Origin: Gammaproteobacteria bacterium
GTDB taxonomy: Bacteria > Pseudomonadota > Gammaproteobacteria > UBA6429 > Thiohalophilaceae
DNA length: 39,112 bases
Assembly (NCBI GenBank): GCA_024275115.1
Contig: JAJRZT010000089.1
Span: 1 to 39,112, forward strand
Reading direction: 5' to 3'
Made by a program: the position numbers and the translations under genes. Positions 9,097-15,920 of the stretch are shown here, one piece after another (within the stretch, counting starts at the first letter, position 1; every line of letters starts with the position of its first letter). The notes beneath the pieces are model-generated. The model made no database searches, was not told the origin of the DNA, and was given only the letters and a program-made list of their open reading frames with translations.

Positions 9097-9885
9097 TTAT
9101 GCTGCTTTGCTATCTGTATAGTTAGTCAGTACATCTGCTAATTTTTCACGAATGTCCAGTAATTTTTGTGAAACAGCCTCTATACGTTGCTTTTGAAAAA
9201 AACTCCAGCCAACCGGTATAGGGCGAAAAATACTATGACGAACCCGTGCATTATAATTTAATGCATTGGCTAAATTCATACCGGCCGTAAATTCATCTTC
9301 TATATCGTTGAGTATGTTATTGATGACTGTGCGCCTGATAAGAAAATGGGACATTAACAATATCACTACACCCGCAAGTGCTATTAATGAAGAAAATGCA
9401 GGGCGTTGCTTTATAAAATCAATGTAACGGCCACTATCAAAACCTGCACCTGACCAGTATAACCCTGCAGCTACCCCGAATAGTATTAAAACAAAGATAA
9501 GCAAGTCCCACATCAATACCCTTTTCATCCATAAATCCCGATACTGCTGTATTTTTAACACGACCTTTTCACTAAAAGTTGCAGTTAGTTCATCCAGATA
9601 GTCAACCAATTTAACAAAATCATCTTTGCTCATTTTATCCAGAGTTTGTTTGTGATGATCCAGCTTGCCGATAATCGAACACCATGAGACTTTGTCAGAA
9701 AAAGAAGCTGATTTATCCAGCACCCCCAGGGAAAAGCCTACCTTGTCTACTTTTTGATACTGCACTAATATATCCAGCATCAGATCACGCACATCGTGCA
9801 TCGTTGTTTCTGATTTTTTCACATGACTATAAAGCTGTCGGCTGGTTGACGGCTTGTCATGGTGTTTATCGTTACAAATATTCAT
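9097..9885 (-). CDS. Two-TM membrane protein of unknown function
   Basis: I do not recognise this 262-residue protein. It has a mostly helical, charged N-terminal region (1-120), two membrane segments (about 126-145 and 164-183) joined by a short loop, and a C-terminal helical region that ends in a likely coiled coil (about 230-260). N- and C-termini are predicted on the same side, probably cytoplasmic. The ATG at 9885 has a GAGG binding site upstream. It follows the DUF302 gene by 14 bp, so it is probably the last gene of the sigma-54 cluster before modA. It resembles SLATT-like two-helix membrane proteins in general layout only. Confidence 0.75.
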   Translation of the reverse strand: MNICNDKHHDKPSTSRQLYSHVKKSETTMHDVRDLMLDILVQYQKVDKVGFSLGVLDKSASFSDKVSWCSIIGKLDHHKQTLDKMSKDDFVKLVDYLDELTATFSEKVVLKIQQYRDLWMKRVLMWDLLIFVLILFGVAAGLYWSGAGFDSGRYIDFIKQRPAFSSLIALAGVVILLMSHFLIRRTVINNILNDIEDEFTAGMNLANALNYNARVRHSIFRPIPVGWSFFQKQRIEAVSQKLLDIREKLADVLTNYTDSKAA

Positions 9886-9899
9886 AGGAACTGCCTCGT

Positions 9900-10487
9900 C
9901 TAAAATTCACCGGATGCACCACGTGCCATAATATTCTGAATAATAATTTTTACCTTTAGTGCTTCCTGCTTGAGTTCTGCTGGCAAGGGCGAGCCACCAT
10001 GAATCATTAAATCCATATTTAAACTGTATAACCACAACTGCCCCTGTTTATCTTCCAGCAAGGTTACCCGGCATGGCAGATACGCTGAAAATGCATCGCT
10101 GTAATCCACCATCTTTGCAGCGGTTAAGGCATTACAAAACATAAATATTTTCATATAACGAAAAGGCTTGCCACTCATTGCCTCTACCTGTCTGGATAAA
10201 GGTAACTCACCCACATTTTTTATATTATGCTCATTGGCAACTGAACGCATTGCGTCTTCAACATCTTCGGCAACCAAACCTTTCTGTACTTTTGTTTTCC
10301 AGACCGTAGCTTCGGCAGCATTACCCGTTTCCAGAATATCCGTTGCCAGTTTGGTATACGTCTCTAACGCCTTCTCATCGAAGTTATTAAAAATATGGTA
10401 GGCCGGCTCCATTTTATAAACCAGCATAAAAAACACAATAACCGAAAACAAACCAATAAGAGAAAAAATATTTCTGAGTATAGTCAT
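9900..10487 (-). CDS. DUF302 domain membrane-anchored protein
   Basis: This 195-residue protein has an N-terminal signal anchor (about residues 9-25) and a C-terminal DUF302 domain (about 105-195). It shows the features I associate with that domain: FCNA (C118), an LPCR block (C139), a strand ending in WLYSLNMDL, and the closing GASGEF. DUF302 has no established biochemical role; it recurs beside membrane transport and sulfur or metal related genes. The domain most likely faces the periplasm. The two cysteines could pair or bind a ligand. The start at 10487 has an AAGGA binding site. It lies in the cluster 39 bp after the Gln-rich gene and 14 bp before the two-TM gene. Confidence 0.82.
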   Translation of the reverse strand: MTILRNIFSLIGLFSVIVFFMLVYKMEPAYHIFNNFDEKALETYTKLATDILETGNAAEATVWKTKVQKGLVAEDVEDAMRSVANEHNIKNVGELPLSRQVEAMSGKPFRYMKIFMFCNALTAAKMVDYSDAFSAYLPCRVTLLEDKQGQLWLYSLNMDLMIHGGSPLPAELKQEALKVKIIIQNIMARGASGEF

Positions 10488-10526
10488 AGTATGCAGTCCT
10501 TTCGTGGCAATAGTGATTCGCTATAT

Positions 10527-11174
10527 TTAATAACCTTGCCATACATTGTAATAAGGTTGCGGGTAAACTGGAGGCGGTGGCAACGGATAATATTGAGGAT
10601 ATGGTCCAGCATAAGGAAAAGGAGCTGGCTGATTGCGTATGTTAAGCTGGCCTTGTTCAGAACCAGCAACACTACCGGCATTGGTAGTCTGTACTTGCTG
10701 CTGCTTTTGCCACTGTTCCCATGCCTGCCGATTTCTTGCTTGTTGCTCTCTTATATTCTTCTGCCATGCCTGCTGACGCATTTGCTGCTGTTCCCAGGCG
10801 CGTTGCTGCATCATTCTTTGTTGCATGGCATTGTGGCGCATAAAAGCATGTTGCTGATTGCCGGGTTGCATTCTGTGGTTAGGCTGACTTGCAGGTGAAT
10901 GTTGATTTAACTTCTGAACGGATTCTGCCGGTGTTTCCACCTGTACTGTTTGCTGTACCGAATCGGTATCATTATCTTGATACTCAACCCAGTAAGCAGC
11001 AACCAGTATAGCAATAATCGAAACCATCAAATAATTTCTATACTTGCTAAACCAGCTTTTTTCAGGCCGTTTCGAATCATCCGAAACACCTAACTCCTTG
11101 AGTCGTTGTTTTATATGCTCCTGCTTGTCCTGAGCATTATTTTCTTCTGTATTTGAATTAGACTCTGATTCCAT
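10527..11174 (-). CDS. Membrane protein with Gln-rich and Pro/Tyr-rich periplasmic region
   Basis: The function is unknown. I chose the ATG at 11174, preceded by GGAGGA with a 7-base gap, over the TTG at 11189. The 215-residue protein has a charged cytoplasmic N-terminus (1-45), one membrane segment (about 48-63), then a long low-complexity region. Residues about 95-165 are rich in Gln, Met, Arg and Trp with short repeats such as QQQMRQQAW; the C-terminal 45 residues are rich in Pro and Tyr. The Gln-rich stretch would lie outside the inner membrane if the N-terminus is inside. Gln-rich disordered proteins serve as partners of McdA-type ParA ATPases, but those are cytosolic, so the parallel is only suggestive. 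Its composition echoes the secreted proteins at 14.8 and 15.4 kb. Confidence 0.8.
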   Translation of the reverse strand: MESESNSNTEENNAQDKQEHIKQRLKELGVSDDSKRPEKSWFSKYRNYLMVSIIAILVAAYWVEYQDNDTDSVQQTVQVETPAESVQKLNQHSPASQPNHRMQPGNQQHAFMRHNAMQQRMMQQRAWEQQQMRQQAWQKNIREQQARNRQAWEQWQKQQQVQTTNAGSVAGSEQGQLNIRNQPAPFPYAGPYPQYYPLPPPPVYPQPYYNVWQGY

Positions 11175-11224
11175 AACCCATTCCTCCAAAATTATTTATA
11201 TAAATAATAGCTGACTCAAACCAA

Positions 11225-11659
11225 TCACCATGGCATAAACGTATTCATAAAGGACATCGGCCGAGATACACTGTTATTCAACACTGAAAAATCATAACGC
11301 ATCTGATTAATTGACCGGTTCATGCCCGTCACCTGATAAACCATGTTATCCATACTCACAAGCTGGCTATCAAGCGTTTGCGTCATCACAACCATGTTCT
11401 TTGAAATTACATTTACCTGTGTAGATATCTGAGCCATATGCTGTGTGATCTCACCCATATCATCTGCAACACGTGTAATATCTTTTGTTAAACTGAATAT
11501 CAGAAAGAACCCGTAAGCAGCAAGAATAATAAAAGCAAACAATGCCGGGTAAACAATCATTTCCCAGCGTTTGGCACTTGCCATAAAGGCAGAAGAAAGC
11601 TGCTCAAGACTTTTACCAAGACAATCATCCATACTTTCTTCTTTTTTATCAGTAGTCAT
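11225..11659 (-). CDS. Small membrane protein with periplasmic coiled coil
   Basis: This 144-residue protein has a short cytoplasmic N-terminus, one membrane segment (about residues 35-57) and a following region (58-130) of heptad-like spacing with many Met, Val, Ile and Gln, indicating a coiled coil. It resembles the stalk part of a chemoreceptor or a spanning adaptor but has no signalling domain. The function is unknown. The ATG at 11659 is preceded by AGAGAG. It lies between the TPR protein and the Gln-rich membrane protein in the same transcription unit. It might be a scaffold linking cytoplasmic ParA to envelope components; this is inference. Confidence 0.8.
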   Translation of the reverse strand: MTTDKKEESMDDCLGKSLEQLSSAFMASAKRWEMIVYPALFAFIILAAYGFFLIFSLTKDITRVADDMGEITQHMAQISTQVNVISKNMVVMTQTLDSQLVSMDNMVYQVTGMNRSINQMRYDFSVLNNSVSRPMSFMNTFMPW

Positions 11660-11720
11660 GAACTTCTCTCTTAATTATTTATAAATTAAATTTACTAACT
11701 AAACGCTTATAGCCTGGTGC

Positions 11721-12605
11721 TTACTGACGAAAAACAGCTAACTTCTTTGCCAGCTTATCTGCACGTTCCAGATCCAACCCCTGAATAACACGGTGTAAAT
11801 AAGCAACCTGATCTAGATGTCTTTCTTCAATCAACCGTATTGCGGCTTCATAATAAACGATACCGGCTTTATCCCACTGCCCCATCGCATAATAAACATT
11901 ACCCAGCTCGCCATAAAAATCAGCTTCATCATTTTCAAGTTTAACCAGATCATTGTATTTTTTTATCGCAACATTGAGTTTTCCTTGCTGAAAAGCCAGA
12001 CGTGCTGCACGCAACATTCCATTGGCACTTGCTGCTTCTTTATCCGTTGCTATTCCGTCCTCGGCAGACTCATTCTGGCTCGCCACGGGTTGCGTATTAT
12101 CATCAACAGCAACAATCGACTCTGCATCTTCTTTTACAGGAGGCTTTTCAGTAACATCATCTGTTTCGAGTGACAGTATCTTTTCTTCTTCAGCTTTGAT
12201 TTCCTTATATACAGGCACATCTGCTGCTGCAATATCAGCGACCACCTGCTCTTCTATGGAAGGTTGTTTATCTTCTGTAACATCTTTTTTTATTACAGTT
12301 TGCACTTGCTTTTCAGGAGATTCTGCTACTGGCATTTCGGTAGATACAGATTCAGCTGTTTCTATTACAGCTACGACAGGCGAACTGTCTGCTTGTTGGC
12401 TAGACGATGTTGACTTACTCTTGTCATGCAAAATCTGAGCTCTCGCAAATGATTTTAAACCTGGGTGTATTTTTTCTGCATAGAAGTCAATTCCCTGTAC
12501 ATAATTATCCGGTAGAATAGCGTAACGGTAATAAAATACTGACACCAGCCCAAAAAGAATGGTGATTAATATCAGGTGACTTAAAATATGGCGTATCAGT
12601 TTCAT
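11721..12605 (-). CDS. Membrane-anchored TPR protein
   Basis: The 294-residue protein starts at the ATG at 12605 (AGGA upstream); a TTG at 12620 would overlap the parA stop codon and is less likely. Residues 7-27 are a membrane anchor. A long acidic, Glu/Val/Ser-rich linker (about 55-195) is probably disordered. The C-terminal part (about 198-290) holds at least two TPR-like helix pairs, with recognisable GKLNVAIKKYNDLVKLENDEA and YGELGNVYYAMGQWDKAGIVYYEAA. TPR domains mediate protein contacts, here most likely in the periplasm. The gene sits directly downstream of the ParA gene, which suggests a joint role, but no enzymatic activity can be assigned. Confidence 0.82.
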   Translation of the reverse strand: MKLIRHILSHLILITILFGLVSVFYYRYAILPDNYVQGIDFYAEKIHPGLKSFARAQILHDKSKSTSSSQQADSSPVVAVIETAESVSTEMPVAESPEKQVQTVIKKDVTEDKQPSIEEQVVADIAAADVPVYKEIKAEEEKILSLETDDVTEKPPVKEDAESIVAVDDNTQPVASQNESAEDGIATDKEAASANGMLRAARLAFQQGKLNVAIKKYNDLVKLENDEADFYGELGNVYYAMGQWDKAGIVYYEAAIRLIEERHLDQVAYLHRVIQGLDLERADKLAKKLAVFRQ

Positions 12606-12616
12606 TATTTTTATCC

Positions 12617-13255
12617 TCAAGCCAGTTCCGGAAACACAGAACCAGCAAATGTATTAAATTCATCGGTTGCTTTACTACGTTTAGACATTTCAAATACCGC
12701 CATCCCTTCGCTTAATGATCGCCTAAAAATAGTACGCTGAAATAATCGATTAGATATTAAATCTATATTGGCTATTTGTTTTATCGCATCTTCTGTGTCA
12801 TCGGACTCTCTAACTGCACAATGGGTGTCTGCTCTGTTTACAAATGCTCTCATTTTTGGGTATTGCCCTCCGGTTGCATCCTCAACAATATCCATAAAAC
12901 GTTGTGTTGCCCAAACATCAGGCTGACTGGGTGGCACCGGGATGATAATCTGGTCTGATGTTTTAATTGCCTGCTTCATCGCATCAATATTTGCTGCACC
13001 CACATCAACCAGCACATGCACATTTTTTGGATGATAATTTAAATCCTCCAGCAAACTCTCTCTCGGAGGATAAACCTGCAATGCCGGTGCGTAACCTTCT
13101 TCCCTTCTAACCTCGGCAACATCCATTAATGTTTGTTGCGGGTCAAGATCATAGGCAACAACAGGCTGACCTTTCATTTGCAACCATAAGGCAAGGTTAA
13201 ACACCACTGTGCTTTTCCCTGACCCACCCTTTAAATTTGCGACTACGGTTATCAT
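12617..13255 (-). CDS. Orphan ParA/MinD-family ATPase
   Basis: This is a 212-residue cytoplasmic ATPase of the ParA/MinD superfamily. The deviant Walker A KGGSGKST lies at residues 9-16 with the signature lysine K9. Walker A' is DLDPQ (36-40), and the Walker B position reads VLVDVGAA. The protein is short, lacks the N-terminal HTH of plasmid ParA, and no ParB gene or parS-like cluster is next to it. It therefore belongs with the orphan ParA group that positions protein cargos such as carboxysomes, chemoreceptor arrays or other complexes. The stop of the upstream secreted-protein gene lies 3 bp away and the TPR gene follows closely, so all three are co-transcribed. The cargo is unknown. Confidence 0.88.
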   Translation of the reverse strand: MITVVANLKGGSGKSTVVFNLALWLQMKGQPVVAYDLDPQQTLMDVAEVRREEGYAPALQVYPPRESLLEDLNYHPKNVHVLVDVGAANIDAMKQAIKTSDQIIIPVPPSQPDVWATQRFMDIVEDATGGQYPKMRAFVNRADTHCAVRESDDTEDAIKQIANIDLISNRLFQRTIFRRSLSEGMAVFEMSKRSKATDEFNTFAGSVFPELA

Positions 13256-13258
13256 CTA

Positions 13259-14044
13259 TTATTGCCGACCTGGCTGATTTCTTGCATTTAACGCGTTCGT
13301 CTTGCCATCCAGTTTTCGGTATCCTTTAGGCAACTTAAACAAATTTTTATTTTGCCTGCTTACTTTTATATTCGTTAACTCTCGAAAAAATCCACCAGGC
13401 AATTCTTCTTTAATCACCATTTTCAACTGTGGGTCATACCATTGCGTTGATAACCGACTTCGACCTGAAGGATGACTGTAACGAGACATCCATTTCTCTA
13501 CACTTCTATCACTTAATTTATCTTTACCGATTAACTTAAGTTCTCGCATACCACCATCAGGAAACATTTCTTTAATTGCAAAACGCCGTTTGCTGTCCAG
13601 CCAGTGTAAGCTTCTAAGTGTTTTTCCGTTTGCAGTATGTTCCACTTGCCACTTATCCACTTTAATCTTGTCTATTTTTTCTTCACCCATATTTTTACAA
13701 CGAACATTTTTCATCCCGTCGCAAGGTGTGTTCGATTTTTTCCCTGACCAGGATGGCGAAACCGCTAAACCTGTTTGTTCGATGTATGTTTTTTGTCCCG
13801 GATAAAGCAAAAGCCTCTTTCCCTTTTCAGGATATGCAATATCAACAACACGATACCCCTGCTTATTTGATTCTATTCTTACTGCAGACTTGCTCACATA
13901 CATTCGTGATATTAATGGCGACTGACCGGGTGAGACCTGAATCGCATCTGCCGAAAATTCAACACCAAGTTCAAAAGCACTGGCACCTGATGAAGCCAGC
14001 AGAAGCAATACACTCACTACAATAAAGCTGAATTGTTTTATCAC
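13259..14044 (-). CDS. Periplasmic beta-rich protein, DUF4412/LolA-like character
   Basis: The longest frame starts at an ATG at 14050, but AGGAG is directly adjacent to it. The GTG at 14044 has the same AGGAG at a 6-base distance and gives a standard signal peptide (hydrophobic core about residues 5-18, cleavage after ASA), so I place the start there; 261 residues. The mature protein has alternating beta-strand character with two copies of a similar unit: WLDSKRRFAIKEMFPDGGMREL (about 145-167) and WYDPQLKMVIKEELPGGFFREL (about 200-222). This pattern, a half-barrel strand reporting on a substrate-facing surface, recalls DUF4412 and LolA/LolB-fold proteins that carry lipids. The assignment is weak; the function is unknown. 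Confidence 0.8.
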   Translation of the reverse strand: MIKQFSFIVVSVLLLLASSGASAFELGVEFSADAIQVSPGQSPLISRMYVSKSAVRIESNKQGYRVVDIAYPEKGKRLLLYPGQKTYIEQTGLAVSPSWSGKKSNTPCDGMKNVRCKNMGEEKIDKIKVDKWQVEHTANGKTLRSLHWLDSKRRFAIKEMFPDGGMRELKLIGKDKLSDRSVEKWMSRYSHPSGRSRLSTQWYDPQLKMVIKEELPGGFFRELTNIKVSRQNKNLFKLPKGYRKLDGKTNALNARNQPGRQ

Positions 14045-14087
14045 TTCCATCTCCTAATTCTGTATAACACCTTAAAATTTAGATCAG

Positions 14088-14114
14088 GGGATCCGATATT
14101 ATTTACCGGATCCC
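14088..14114 (-). terminator. Stem-loop downstream of the sulfur-globule-like gene
   Basis: GGGATCCG (14088-14095) and CGGATCCC (14107-14114) form an 8-bp stem with an 11-base loop, 9 bases past the stop codon of the gene at 14123. On the minus strand the stem is followed by a weak T-rich stretch. It is more likely a partial terminator or 3' stabiliser, which would let the upstream gene be expressed more than parA and the genes beyond. Confidence 0.5.
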
Positions 14115-14122
14115 TATCCCCA

Positions 14123-14623
14123 TTATTTACCTGCTTTAGGTGCAGGTGCCTGTGCTGGCGCAGGTGGACGACCCCAACCTGGAGGAGCACCATAATAACC
14201 TGGCGCATAACCATAGTAGCCTTGAGGTGCAGGACGAGGTGGTGGTGGAGCCTGACGATAACCGCCATTGTTAGGTGCACCATAATATCCTGGCGTATAA
14301 CCACCACCATAATATGGGTTACCATAACCACGTCCATTACCGTAGGCATTTCCATAACCATTTCCACTTCCATACATATTGCTATTACCACGGCTACTCA
14401 TGCTGAAGTTCATATCACCCCAACCACTTCCATTACCCCAACCGTTGCCATTGCCCCAGCCGTTGCCATTGCCCCAGCCGTTGCCGTTGCCGTTGCCATT
14501 GCCCCAGCCATTACTCCATGGAGCACCACCGCCCCATGGGCCCCACGCATTGGCTGAAGAGAATGGCAAAGCCAATGCCATTACAATTGCAGCTGCGCCT
14601 ATTGCCGTCTTTAATTTCATCAT
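14123..14623 (-). CDS. Sulfur-globule-like secreted Gly/Asn/Tyr-rich protein
   Basis: This 166-residue protein has a clear signal peptide (about residues 1-26, cleavage after ANA). The mature part is low complexity: a WGNGNG repeat block (about 38-70; the DNA shows 18-bp repeats at about 14430-14510), a Gly/Asn/Tyr region with PYYGGGY and GYYGAP units, and a Pro/Ala tail. Composition and signal peptide match the envelope proteins of periplasmic sulfur globules (the Sgp family of purple sulfur bacteria and other sulfur oxidisers). Because this rests on composition, other Gly/Tyr-rich secreted structural proteins remain possible. A good AGGAG site precedes the ATG pair at 14623/14620. The 166-bp upstream gap and downstream stem-loop suggest separate, probably high, expression. 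Confidence 0.65.
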   Translation of the reverse strand: MMKLKTAIGAAAIVMALALPFSSANAWGPWGGGAPWSNGWGNGNGNGNGWGNGNGWGNGNGWGNGSGWGDMNFSMSSRGNSNMYGSGNGYGNAYGNGRGYGNPYYGGGYTPGYYGAPNNGGYRQAPPPPRPAPQGYYGYAPGYYGAPPGWGRPPAPAQAPAPKAGK

Positions 14624-14789
14624 TACTGTTCTCCTAACTATTTTAGTTTGATATGAAAAAGCATATCTTTACACTCTGTTAAGTCTTCAAGAAAGCAACC
14701 AAGAGTGCGTAGTTACCGTCTTATATTTTCGCAATCCCATACACAATGGAACTACGGAAACTTTTAAATTCTATGTCGTCTATTCCTGC

Positions 14790-15317
14790 TTACCATGGAT
14801 AACCTGTCGCAGGATACAAACCCGGTGCCATATAAAATGGCGATGCATATGGAAACCCCATTCCAGAAAAACCTGGTGCCCCCAAGTTGGGTAAACCTGA
14901 ACCAGGATACATTGGATAAACAGGCATCGAATTCCTGTAATAACCCATTGCCGGGGATCGGCCATAACTTAACGACTCAGGAAATGCATAACGCTGACTT
15001 AATGGCACGGGTTTATATCGGTTATGTAATGAGTAGTTATAGTCCGGTGTACGACTACGCTGATATCGCTGCTTATTTTGTTGCTGCCCCCAACCCTGAT
15101 AGTGACGTCTTCCAGGCTGATTTACATTTTTAAAATTTTTGCTTTTTACCGGAATAATATAACCATTCATGGGTTGCTGTTGCATGACACGTTCCCAGCG
15201 CTTTGGCCATTGGTCAGATGAAAAAATAACAGGCTGGGCAAAACAGCTATTTAAGAACAAAAATATCATGACGAACGATAAACTTATCTGTCCGCGATGT
15301 TTTAATGTTTTTATCAT
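14790..15317 (-). CDS. Secreted Pro/Tyr/Gln-rich protein
   Basis: The 175-residue product has an N-terminal signal peptide (hydrophobic core about residues 11-23, cleavage probably after CFA; the LNSC stretch is a poor lipobox). A short folded-looking segment with SSDQWPKRWERVMQQQP follows. The rest is basic then Pro/Tyr/Gly/Met-rich with YPMYPGSG, GFSGMGFPY and YPATGYPW units. No enzyme motifs are visible. The start has an AAGGAG site 8 bases upstream. It sits between the 18-residue-repeat protein and the sulfur-globule-like protein, so it is most simply another structural envelope component of the locus. The function is unknown. Confidence 0.75.
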   Translation of the reverse strand: MIKTLKHRGQISLSFVMIFLFLNSCFAQPVIFSSDQWPKRWERVMQQQPMNGYIIPVKSKNFKNVNQPGRRHYQGWGQQQNKQRYQRSRTPDYNYSLHNRYKPVPLSQRYAFPESLSYGRSPAMGYYRNSMPVYPMYPGSGLPNLGAPGFSGMGFPYASPFYMAPGLYPATGYPW

Positions 15318-15360
15318 GGCTCTAACTCCTTAATATTTACATACTTCAATGTAATCTGTT

Positions 15361-15897
15361 TTAGTGTCGATACAGCGGATAAGGTGGATAACTCCGGGCA
15401 GGTGGACGAGCATAACCAGGGGGCATTTGCCTGCGTTGCTGCTGTACCCACGGAGGGGGGACCGCTCGCTGCACTGGCGCTTGCCAATGTTGCTGCTGCA
15501 CCCATGCTGGAGGAGCAGGTGGTTGCATGGGGACGTGCCTGCGTTGTTGCTGCACCCACGCCGGAGGAACAGGTTGTTGTATGGGGATTTGTCTGCGTTG
15601 TTGCGGCACCCATGCTGAAGGAACAGGTTGTTGTATGGGGATTTGTCTGTGTTGTTGCTGCAGCCAATATGGTAGAGAAGGGGGTGTCCACTGTCTTTTA
15701 TCAAATGCGGGCGCCAACATAGATCCACTGGCTCCATGAGTCGAACGGTAAGGCCCCACAGGTGCAGGTGGCATACTATTAAGTTTTGTTTTATCTGTTA
15801 CTGATTGTTCAACAGCATATGCGTGAGTCGATAAAACAAACCCCATAAGCAATGCGGGATAAATTAGCTTTAATAAAATATGGTGATTGATGTTCAT
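15361..15897 (-). CDS. Secreted Pro/Gln-rich protein with 18-residue tandem repeats
   Basis: An ATG at 15921 overlaps the RND stop codon, but the ATG at 15897 has GAGGG at a 7-base gap and begins directly with a signal peptide (about residues 1-26 of 178, cleavage after AYA), so it is preferred. The mature protein contains four full copies plus a partial copy of an 18-residue repeat of the form QQQRRQIPIQQPVPPAWV. Each copy keeps a Trp and a Pro-Pro/Pro-Ser pair, followed by a short Pro/Tyr/Arg-rich end. Such sequences are disordered and multivalent, suiting a scaffold or matrix protein in the periplasm. It directly follows the RND permease gene. Confidence 0.78.
   Translation of the reverse strand: MNINHHILLKLIYPALLMGFVLSTHAYAVEQSVTDKTKLNSMPPAPVGPYRSTHGASGSMLAPAFDKRQWTPPSLPYWLQQQHRQIPIQQPVPSAWVPQQRRQIPIQQPVPPAWVQQQRRHVPMQPPAPPAWVQQQHWQAPVQRAVPPPWVQQQRRQMPPGYARPPARSYPPYPLYRH
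15435..15650 (-). repeat. Four 54-bp tandem coding repeats
   Basis: Units begin at 15435, 15489, 15543 and 15597 (exact 54-bp steps), each opening with GTTGCTGCTG or GTTGTTGC on the plus strand; a partial fifth starts at 15651. They encode the 18-residue repeats of the secreted protein. Units three and four are the most alike, which suggests recent duplication. Copy number is likely variable between strains. Confidence 0.9.
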
Positions 15898-15920
15898 TAT
15901 ACTACCCTCATAACTACTCA

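Noticed and set aside
14033-14557. Plus-strand open frame over the sulfur-globule-like gene
   Set aside because: Ile/Thr-rich antisense of the Gly/Asn repeats; no binding site, and it crosses two genes and an intergenic stem-loop.
14707-14757. Inverted repeat CGTAGTT/AACTACG in the gap ahead of the sulfur-globule-like gene
   Set aside because: Seven-bp arms with a 35-base loop; could easily be chance, and no T-tract follows.
15435-15670. CRISPR-like regular repeats
   Set aside because: No unique spacers; contiguous 54-bp coding units in frame with a secreted protein.
15384-15722. Plus-strand open frames over the 54-bp repeats
   Set aside because: Shadows made by the repeats being free of stops on both strands; the minus-strand frame has the signal peptide and binding site.
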